Positions 18,505 to 29,200 of a stretch of 64,000 nt of DNA are shown piece by piece. A program made the translations under genes and the position numbers. Every line of letters begins with the position of its first letter. Position 1 is the stretch's first letter. The notes under the pieces are model-generated. The model ran no database searches. It saw nothing but the letters and a program-made list of their open reading frames with translations, and was not told the DNA's origin. This stretch comes from Methylophilaceae bacterium (GTDB lineage: Bacteria; Pseudomonadota; Gammaproteobacteria; Burkholderiales; Methylophilaceae), in NCBI GenBank assembly GCA_018398995.1, contig CP073759.1, positions 1,628,311 to 1,692,310 of the forward strand, in the 5' to 3' direction.

Positions 18505-20220
18505 ATGTTGTTTTTTATAAACCAATACCAAAGCGTGTTACGTTTTTATCTAGTCATTCTATGTATGGTTGTATTTGCTGGTTATGCCGCTGCCCAGCCA
18601 GATACTCCGTTACTTGATATAACAACAGCAGAAACTGATTCAACGTCAGGTGATTTAGTTACTGAAGAAATGGTGAAAGACGCCACCTCGCCAGGCGATG
18701 AAGCGCCACCAGAAGCTGCCTTTAGTTTTGATGTGTTTGAATATTTGATTGATGGGAATACCGTATTAGAGAATATCCATATTGAAAAAGCGGTGTATCC
18801 ATTTTTGGGGGAAGCCAAAACTATACAAGATGTTGAGCAGGCACGGTCTGCTTTGGAGCAGGCCTATCAGAATATGGGGTATCTCACAGTGAGTGTGAGT
18901 ATTCCTGAACAAGATGTGGATGATGGCTTGGTTCGACTGCTGGTCACTGAAGGTGTGGTAGAGCGTTTGCGAATAAAGGATGCAAAATATACCACCCATG
19001 CACTTTTAAAATCTCGCGTAAAAGAGTTTGAGGAAGGTAAAGTGCCACATTTTCCAACGGCACAGGCGCAGCTAGATACAGCAAACCGAAATCAAAACCG
19101 TCAAGTTGCACCAATTTTAAGGCCTGGTAAATCCCCCGGTAAAGTGGAAGTTGATTTGCAAGTGCAGGATAAGTTTCCGCTGCATGGTAGCCTAGAGTTA
19201 AACGATCGATTTGCACCAAGCACTACCAAAACGCGTTTAAATGGATCCATGCGCTATGAGAATTTGTGGCAAAAGGATCATAGCCTCGGCTTGTCATTTC
19301 AGGCTTCACCAGAAGACTTCAATGAAGTTAAAGTATTTTCTGGGACTTATGTAATTCCACGAAAAAATGGAGATTATTTTGCTATGTATGCTGTGATGTC
19401 TGAGAGTGATATTGCTGCGGTAGGCGATGTTAATGTGATTGGTAATGGACGTATTTCTGGTGTGCGTTATATCCATCCACTAAAAGGTTCTGAGCATTAT
19501 TATCATAGCGTGACTCTGGGTGCTGACTATAAAGACTTTAAAGAAAGTGTCATTTTACTGGGTGCTGATACCACAATTAATTCTCCAGTGTCGTATTTGG
19601 GTTTTTCATTGGGTTATGACGGTACCATCCAGACTCCGGGTTACCAAACGCAGATGAATATCACGATGACAGCGGCACCAAGAGGTTTGGGCAATACTGA
19701 AAAAGAATTCAATAACCGGCGGCAGAATGCAACGCCTAATTTTGCTTATTTGCGTTCCGAAGTAAAACATTTGCAACGCCTGCCCTATGACTGGACCCTC
19801 CAAACCAGATTCTTGGGACAACTATCCAACACTGAGCTGATTGCACCAGAACAATTTGCTGTGGGTGGTGTGGATAGTGTGCGAGGCTACTTGGAATCTT
19901 CTAGTCTTGGTGACAACGGCATGCAGCTTGCTTTTGAACTGCGCACACCTCCCCTGAAGAAATATTTAAAAGAATATCGCTTTGCGGATTATGTAAAAGA
20001 TTTTTACTTGTTTGGTTTTTATGATGCAGGGGTGGTCAAGATCTATAACTCCCCTAATGATCAATCTAGTGAGCATGTCACTTCAACAGGTTTGGGCTTT
20101 AAGTTAAAAGCAACCAGTGGTTTATTTGCTTATCTTGATTATGCTTATGCATTCAAAGACTCTATTCAAGTGGATGCTGGTGATGAACGCTTACACTTTA
20201 GATTAGGTTATGAGTGGTAA
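18505..20220 (+). CDS. Two-partner secretion outer-membrane transporter (FhaC/ShlB, TpsB)
   Basis: Outer-membrane beta-barrel that exports the adjacent TpsA protein. 571 residues: signal peptide (about 1-30, ending in GYAAAQ), an acidic linker, one clear POTRA domain (about 72-155: IHIEKAVYPFLG, then VSIPEQDVDDGLVRLLVTEG), a second POTRA-like part, and a C-terminal barrel ending in FRLGYEW with a terminal aromatic residue. The motif VRGYLESSSLGDNG (about 460-475) is the conserved L6-loop region of the Omp85/TpsB family. It lies 70 bp upstream of its likely substrate gene. The Shine-Dalgarno is weak. Confidence 0.92.
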   Translation: MLFFINQYQSVLRFYLVILCMVVFAGYAAAQPDTPLLDITTAETDSTSGDLVTEEMVKDATSPGDEAPPEAAFSFDVFEYLIDGNTVLENIHIEKAVYPFLGEAKTIQDVEQARSALEQAYQNMGYLTVSVSIPEQDVDDGLVRLLVTEGVVERLRIKDAKYTTHALLKSRVKEFEEGKVPHFPTAQAQLDTANRNQNRQVAPILRPGKSPGKVEVDLQVQDKFPLHGSLELNDRFAPSTTKTRLNGSMRYENLWQKDHSLGLSFQASPEDFNEVKVFSGTYVIPRKNGDYFAMYAVMSESDIAAVGDVNVIGNGRISGVRYIHPLKGSEHYYHSVTLGADYKDFKESVILLGADTTINSPVSYLGFSLGYDGTIQTPGYQTQMNITMTAAPRGLGNTEKEFNNRRQNATPNFAYLRSEVKHLQRLPYDWTLQTRFLGQLSNTELIAPEQFAVGGVDSVRGYLESSSLGDNGMQLAFELRTPPLKKYLKEYRFADYVKDFYLFGFYDAGVVKIYNSPNDQSSEHVTSTGLGFKLKATSGLFAYLDYAYAFKDSIQVDAGDERLHFRLGYEW

Positions 20221-20290
20221 GTGAAGCGGAATAATGAAACTGTTCAATGTTCAGCTCTAGTAACTCAATTTTTGTAGAAAGAATGATGTA

Positions 20291-23200
20291 ATGAACAAAA
20301 ATCGTTATAAATTGGTGTTCAGTAAGCTTTTGAATATGCTGGTGCCCGTCTCTGAAGCGGCGAGTGGTGTTGCGGCCAAGAGTCAGCGTCGAGTGCGTGG
20401 TGCTACTTGGGCTGTATTTAAATTATTAATTGGAATGAGCATTGTGAATGCAGCGTGGGGCGACACCCCATTGCCTGCCGGGATAAGTATTCGCAGTATA
20501 GTGGGTGACTCTACCCGTGTTATCGCTTCCGATAACAATAAAATTCATTTTGAGCAGCTTGCGCCACGTGCGATAGTAGATTTTAATCGACTTAACCTTA
20601 CTACAGGTCAGCAATTTAACGTGAATATGCAGGCCAATTGGTCCATGTTAAATCGTATTCATGATGTAAACCCCAGTATCATTAATGGGCTTGTGAACGC
20701 AGCAGGCAATTTATATTTTATCAATTCTAACGGCATTATTATCGGTCGTGACGCACAGTTTAACGTGGGCTCGTTGTATGCTGGCACACTGAATATTACC
20801 AATCAACTGTTTCAAGATGGGTTTATTAATGAACAGACTTTCACAAACCCATTTTCGCTGGTAGGCACAATAGACTTGACGCCAGAAGCGCGCCACCAAG
20901 TGGAAAACGCGGAAGTATTGGTACAGAGTGGTGCGCGTATTGATGCCGCTAACAGCGGAAAGGTGATGCTGTTTGCGCCTAATGTGAAGGTGGAAGAAAA
21001 TGCGATTATTAATACGCCTGAAGGTCAAACTATCTTGGCAGCTGGGGAAAGAGTTTGGCTCAGAGGTTCTGCAGATCCAGCTGGTTTTTTAGTTGAGGTG
21101 GATGCTGGTGGTACTGCCACGAATCTAGGCCAATTAATTGCAGAACGAGGTAATGTCAGTATGATGGGGTTGGCTGTTAATCAGCTAGGTACAGTCTCTG
21201 CTAGCACCTCTGTCAGAGCCAATGGCTCTATTCGTTTAGTAGCGCAAGACCGAGTGAATGTGGTTGGTGTGAATGTCACAGGCTCGCGTAATGGAGTAGT
21301 TACGTTAGGCAAGGACAGTGTCACCGAGGTAAAACCAGAACTTAACGATAAAGAAGAAACCATCGTTTCGCAACCATTTAAAACATCCGAAGTATTGATT
21401 GAGGCGAGTATGATCAATATTGATGGCGCTATTAACGCGAAGGCGGGCAATGTCACTGCTAAAGCTGAGTTTGATGTTTCTCCATTAGTGGCGACACGGG
21501 GTGAAAGCGCATTTAATAACGGCGCTACACGTAGAATTATGCTGGGTAGTAATGCGAGCATTGATGTATCGGGAGTTGATGCGGTTGCACCTATGTCAAG
21601 AAACGAACTTGAAGTGCAATTGTTCTCAGATCAGCTTAAAGATGCGCCAATTTTAAGAGATAGTGATTTATTTAGAAGTACGGTATTTGTTGATGCCAGA
21701 AAAAGCACAAGCTTATTTGACATTCAACCTTTTTTAGATTTGAGACCAGCGACTATTGCAGAAAGAATGACTAACGCAGGCAGTGTAAATTTAGCGACTA
21801 ATCAAGAATTAATCATTGGTCAAGGCTCCACGATTAACGTGTCGGGCGGTACAACAACGTATACAGCGGGAACAGTTCGAGAGTCGCAATTAAGCTTTAA
21901 TGGTCAGTTAGTGCCAATTTCTGAAGCATTAGCTGGTATCCCATATACCAAGATAGCTGATAACTTTACCAGAACTGACCCACGCTGGGGCACTACAACC
22001 AATATTGTTATTGGTGGCTCGTCTTCATTCGTACCTGGTTACTTTGAGGGGGCAAATGCAGGTACTGTGAATTTAACCACTCCTATTGAGGTTGAGCGAA
22101 CTAATGCATTGGTCTTGTCTGGAAACCTAATTGCTACGACACGTACAAGTAAAGAGCAACTCATTAATCAAACAAAACCACTTGGTGGCCAATTAATCGC
22201 TAGTTCGCGTAATTTAACGATTGATAGTGCGGTGATGAGTTTGTCAAGTCAATTTGATTTTACAGATGCTTTACTAAACGCAAATAACTTCCTATCGACA
22301 GTAAACGTGGATTTTTTGTCGAATGGATTTAATCGTATTGATTTAAGCAAAGTTGACCAAATCACGATTAATCAACAGTTAATTTTGGCGAGTCATGGGA
22401 CCCTAAATATTGGGAATCCAACGGTTAATACCATTACGCATCTTAATGCCAATATCATCGCACCAAATTCGAACGTAAGTTTACAATCATTTGCAACGGA
22501 AGTTGCTGACAATGTCACGATCAGTACGGCAGGGCGGTTTACAAACGATAGACCAGGAGTCAGAGGTGCGCTTTCAACTACGGTAGCAAAAAATGGTGGC
22601 AATATATTATTGGGTAATACCACTTTTGGAGATAACGTCAGCTTAGATGCCTCAGCGGGTGCGGCAGTTAATTTTTTGGGTAATTTACAAACAGGCTTAG
22701 CGGGCAACATTACGTTCAGCACTTATGACACACTGCCAGATAATCTAAATCTTCGCTCCTTCGGTTTTAATAGAGGCGGTGAACTTTCTATTACGTTTGG
22801 TGATAATGCCTTCAAACGTAATTTATTTGTTGGGTCAAATCTTGCGCAAGAATCAGGTGGCATTGATTTGCAGAGTGATTTTTTCCGTGACGGTGGCTTT
22901 TCTAAATATCAATTGAAAGCCTTTAATGTCACGATTGGAGATAATCAAGCGCCAGATCAAACTTTGTATACAAGCATGAAAAACTGGCGCATGAATTCTG
23001 GCTTTTTGAATTTATCAGGCAGTCTGTCAATGCGTGATGTCGCAACACCTTTAACATTGCCTAGTTTTAGCCGTCAAGCAAGCTCGTTTTGGTTTGAGTC
23101 TCCTACTGATCCAACTGAAGGAAGTGTTGCAAATTTAGGCACTGTAAACCTTGCAGAAAATACAACATTACGCACCGATTTTGGGGGTAGTGTGACGATG

Positions 23201-26200
23201 CGCGCCGGCAAGCAAGTGAATGTATTGGGTGACATTAGCGCGCCCAGTGGGCAGATTGATTTAAGTATTAATGATAGAAATTCAGATATTGACGAATTAC
23301 CAAACCAGATGGTCTTTATCGGAGAAAATGCAAATCTAAGTGCAAGAGGTGCTACTGTCACGCTCCCTGATTCACGACCCAACATTTTAAATAATAGAGT
23401 CTTATCTGCAGGGACTATATCAATCAATGCACGTCAAGCATCTTTGCTTAAAGGCGCTGTGGTGATGAAAGAAGGTGCAGTATTAGATGTTTCTGGGGTA
23501 AGTATCGCAAACGATACGAGAACGAGCCGTGGGATTGTCAGAGAAACACTGTTTGGTGATGCGGGGACGATCAATATAAATGGTACGGGTAGTTTGTTGC
23601 TTGATGGATCATTTGCGGCAAATGCAGCAGGAACTGGGCATGATGGTAGTTTAAATTTACTATTCAACCCATTTCCGTTTTCAGACCAGCAAGCTTTTCC
23701 TAACAATAGCGGCCAATTTTTGGTTACGCAACAAAAACAACTAAGTGCAGAAAACTTGAATGTTGGTGATGTACTAAAAAATAATCTACTCCCTATTACT
23801 GTTGAAGCGACGCAAAGATTAAAAGCGCAAATATCCGTTGATCAAATCGAAGATGCTGGATTCGCGAATGTAGCTGTAGGTAATTATTTAGATATACCAG
23901 GTCCATCAAGTCGATTGGTATTATCAGAAGATGTTTCGTTAAATATTGGTGGTAATTTACATATTGATAGTCCAGTGACACAGGTAAGTAATCAAGGAAA
24001 CGTAAGCCTTACCGCTGGTCACATAACGTTACGCAGCCCTAATCAATCCATCAATCAATCATCACTCAACAATGCAAACGATTTGGCTGGTAGCGGCACG
24101 CTCACCTTAAATGCAAACCAAATTTATCTTGATGGCGTTACTACGCTAGGGCGCATTAATCAAGCTAATATAAATAGCCAATTTGATATTAGCGGCCAAG
24201 GCGTACGAAGTGCTGTGCAGTTAGGTAACATTGCCACAGATGGCGGCTTATTGAGTCATGGGGAAATTAATTTAACTGCGAGACAAATTTATCCTGAATC
24301 TGGCGGCCGTCTAAACTTTCGTGCGTTAGGTACAAGTAGCCAAATTAATGTCAATGCAAGCCAGCAAGCCGCCCAGCCAATATTATCGGCAGGGGGTGTG
24401 CTGAATTTACAAGCAAGTACTATTCAACAAAATGGCGTGCTTAGTGCGCCCTTCGGCGTGATTAACTTCATTGGCGATGAAGTCAGTTTAGGTTCTAATA
24501 GTGTTACTTCTGTATCTGCGAATAACGCCATTATTCCGTTTGGTGTCACCACAACTGCTGGAGAAGTTTTTAATCCCTCACAAGGGCGTACGCGGCCCTT
24601 AATTGCGAGTGAGATTAATCTACAAGCAAAAAATATTGATTTGCAGGCGGGTGCTTCACTTGATTTATCCGCTGGTGGAGACATGTTTGCATTTGAATGG
24701 ATTCCAGGCTTAGGTGGCAGTACAGACATCTTAGCGCAACCCAATACGTTTGCTGTGATTCCGAACTTTAATCAAGTTTTCGCACCAAGAGATTTAAATA
24801 TGTCGCAGAGCTCCGCACCCACAATGGTCGGAAAAACAGTATTTTTATCCGGTGGCAATGGTTTGGCTTCTGGTGAGTACACACTTTTACCAGCCCGCTA
24901 CGCGCTAGTACCGGGGGCTTTTGTGGTGCAATTAAAACCAACGAATACCTTATTACCAGGCCAAACGCTGTCGCAACCAGATGGCAGTATATTGACTACG
25001 GGTGTTTTTGGTGACTTTTCTGCGGGTGCTAGAGATGCACAATTCTCCACGTTTAGCGTATTTAGTGGGGCATTATTCCGTCCAGCTGCGGGTGAGATAC
25101 TAAAAGCGCCGTCTCAATATGCGCTAACTAGTGCAAGCACGTTCTTTACAGATCCTGCAAAAACAGAGGTTAGCGCGTTCTTTACACCAAAAGATGTGGC
25201 TAAACTAAGTCTAAACGCATCTCAACTTAGCCTAGAAGCTAATGTTATTGCCAATACCACACAAGGTGGTCGGGGTTTATTGGTAGATATTGGCGCAAAT
25301 AATATTCGTGTTGTTAACAATAAAGATAATACGGATAGTCAATCCCTGCAAATACAAACATCCGAACTTAATCAATTAGGGGCACAAAGCATATTGCTTG
25401 GCGGCACACGCAGTACTAATCAACAGGGTCAAGTACAAATTAATACAGTGGCCAACACTGTCAGCATAGAAAATGACGCTGATCAAGTGATTAACAACCC
25501 AGAGTTGATTGCAACGGCTAGTGATCGAATTACCGTGGCAGATGGCGCAGTTATCAATACTGGAGAAGTACTTGCAAATGCCCCAACTTCTAACTTATTA
25601 GCTAGCGGAGATGGTGCTCTACTAGCACTTTCTTCAACGCAAAAAATAAGTTACAACCGTGAAAATGCATCGCCAAATTCGGTGAGTGGTGAGTTGTTCA
25701 TCGGAAATCAGAGTAGTTTATTTGTTGGCGTTAGTGCAATTTTAGATGCTACCAATAATGTTAGTTTGAATGGACGACTCAATGCGCAAGAACAAGGGAG
25801 TGTAACGTTAGGGGCAAATCGTATTTTAGTGGGTGATGCGCCCAGCGATGTAAGAGGCTTAAACGTCAATAACGAAACGATTGCAACATTTGGTAATTTA
25901 TCATCATTAACGTTAAATAGTTACAGTAATTTAGATACTTACGGAACTGTTAATTTAGGCGATCAGAATTTAAACTTGACAATTAACGCTGCCGGTATTG
26001 TAGGTAATGCGGGTGTTGCAAGTGGTGACGAAAATAGTGTTGTGATTACTGCAAATCAATTAACACTTAGAAATACGCAAAATGCGATATTAGAAAATCC
26101 TGATAATGCTGCTGCAAACTTAACCATAAACGCAAATACTATTCAGCTTGAAGGTAAAGCTAATCCAAATTTGGTTGCGGGAAATTTAGCCGACACAGAT

Positions 26201-29200
26201 AAATTTAATATTCAAGGGTACAGTCAACTTAATCTCAATGCAGATGATATTCGCACTTCCCTAAATGGTGAAGCCAACTTTAATGTGCAAGATGTGAACA
26301 TGACTGTCGGTAGGATTGGCGCTGAAGCAGGTACAGATTTTACCATACGCAGTGCTGGGCGATTGCAGACCACGCAAGCCATTACAACTATCGCGCTAGC
26401 AAATGATGTTTTAGCTGGCCGTTTAACAATGAACGCCGACAATTTGGTGATAGGCAGTCGCGTTGAGTCAGCATCGGGAACATTGACACTTCGTGCAAAT
26501 AACGATTTGACATTGGCAGATGGAGCGAATGTCTCCGCTAGCTCACAAGCTATTACATTTGCAGATGTGGCTCGTGCGATGCCTGCTGGGCAAGTCAATT
26601 TGTTGTCTGAGAATGGTGATATTACCGTTGACCAAGGCGCAAAGGTGTCTGTGAATGGCTTAAGCGATGCGAATGCTGGACAGGTAAATATAAATGCAAG
26701 AAATGGTACATTAAATTTAGCAGGTCGTTTGGAAGGTTTAACCGCCGGCTCAGGTCAAGGAGCGAGTTTGAGTGTGGATGTAGCAGCTTTGCCAGACTTT
26801 AGTGCTGCAAATGCAAAAGGCATAGGTTTTAATGCCGCTCGTGAGTATCGTATACGCCAAGGCGACATTACTATTAGTGGAGTCGCTGAGGAGGCGTTAT
26901 CGGCACAACAGATTCGAGTCACTGCTGATATGGGACAGATTAATGTTTCAGGTGAATTAAAGACCAACGGTACAAAAAACGGTAGTATTGGCTTGTTTGC
27001 TCAAAACGGTTTGACACTCGAAGAAACGGCGAGATTAGATGCCAGCAATTCATCAAAAGGTAGCAAAGGAGGCCGCATCGATTTGCATACCGCTAGTGGA
27101 ACGCTTGAGCTACAACCTAACGCCGAGATTAATGTCAGTGGTGGTGAAGGCGGACGTGGAGGTGTGCTACACTTACGTACACCTAGAACAGGTCTTGGCT
27201 CAGGCAATGGTGTTGCAGTCAATCAATTGTCATCTAATATCGTAGGCTCAGAACAAACTGTAATAGAAGCTTTTAGAGTGTTTGATAATGTTAGCAGTGT
27301 TACAGCAGGCATTGGCACTGGTCCAGGGCTTGGCTTTGATACTGTGGCAAATGATGTGGCTAGCTTTATGGCTAATCGCAACCTGATTGAAACAGATCTT
27401 GGTAAATTAGGTGATCCAAGTTTTTTACTGCGAGCAGGCACTGAAATTCGTGCTAATAATAATTTAGTCATTGGTACTAATACAGTGGATTGGAATTTCT
27501 TTCCTACGGTTACTAATCGAACGCCTGCTGATGTTGGTGTGCTTACTTTACGCGCAAAAGGTAACATGCTTTTCAATGGTAGCTTGAGTGATGGATTTAC
27601 TACCGCTAACCGAAACTTAATTTCTAATGAGACATCTGGTTTATTAACCGATCATACATGGTCTTACCGATTAGTCGCTGGTTCTGATGTCTTATCTGCT
27701 AATGTATTAAACACTGTTACTAGTGACGTAGTTAATGGTAGCACCATCACAGGCAATTTGATTGTAGGTAATGATAAGGTAATAAGAACTGGAACAGGGT
27801 TTATTGATATTGCAACTGGCGGCGATCTTAGATTAAGTAATCTTGGATCTGTAATTTATACAACAGGACGCCGATCTGATATATTACCTGAATTTTCATT
27901 GCCCGTAGTTCAAAACCCACTATACCTCTCAGATGGTGGCAATATCAGTATAAAGAGCCAAGGAAGCATAGTTGGTGCAGAAGCAAATAGTGATCGTAAC
28001 ATGGTGAATCAGTGGTTGTTTAGACAAGGTGGTGGAACTGCAAATCGTGATACTTCATGGTGGGTTCGTCCAGACCAGTTTAAACAAGGAGTAGCTACTC
28101 TGGGCGGGGGTAATATTAACGTCAAAGCTGGCAGAGATGTGCGTAATTTTTCCGCATCAACACCAACTACTGCTAGATTTGATAACTTTGATACTGGCAA
28201 TGCTCTAGCAACCGGTAGTCAGATGGTCACGGGTGGCGGTGATCTCAGTATCCAAGCCGCTGGTAATATCGTCAACGGAACCTTCTTTGTAGCGCAAGGT
28301 GAAGGCAGACTTGAGGCTGGTGGTGCTATTGAGCCAGGTAGTGGTGGATTAGGAACAGTCCTAGCGCTTCAGGATGGTCGTTTTGATGTTTCTGCAAACG
28401 ACAATGTTTATATATCAACGACTTTTAATCCGACCTTGGTAAATCAGTCCAGAACCAACACCAATCAATTTGACACTTCAGGATTAAATAGTAATTTTAA
28501 TTCTTATGGAAATCGGGCTGCGGTATCAGTTTTAAGCAAAAGTGGGAATCTTGGGTATGGCACTGGGGATGATGTATTTAGTAGAATTAGCAGAAATACT
28601 TTATATACAAATAATGGGCTTGCTTTGTTTTTTGGCTATAACCCAAGTAAAATTGATTTAACTAGTTTCTCAGGTGATATTACGTTTGGCAATGCTGATA
28701 GTTTGAATAATTTAGTAATGCTTCCTACTAATGATGGACAGTTAAGTTTGTTAGCTGCTAATAATTTGACACTTGGTAATATCAAAATGTCAGATGCTGC
28801 ACCTAGCATATTGCCAAGTATCAATACACCACTTAATTTAGAGTTTGTCAACGCATTTAATAGTTTAATAAACACCCACAGCTTAAATTTATTACATAAA
28901 GAAGACAACACACCTGCCCTGATAATTGCTGATAAAGGCAACATTCAGTCTAATAATCACCTGGTAACAATACCTAAATCCACCCGTGTGATTGCCGGTA
29001 AGGATATTACTGATATTAGTTTGGGGTTTCAAAATAATCGTTCCAGCGATGTTTCTCTCATCAAAGCAGGTCGCGATGTTAATACCCGAAACATTGCGAT
29101 AGGTGGGCCAGGTGAGTTGTTGGTGCAAGCGGGTAGAAACATCGACTTAATTTATCCAGAAATTACAACTGTTAATAGTACGGGTAACGGAGGGACGCGT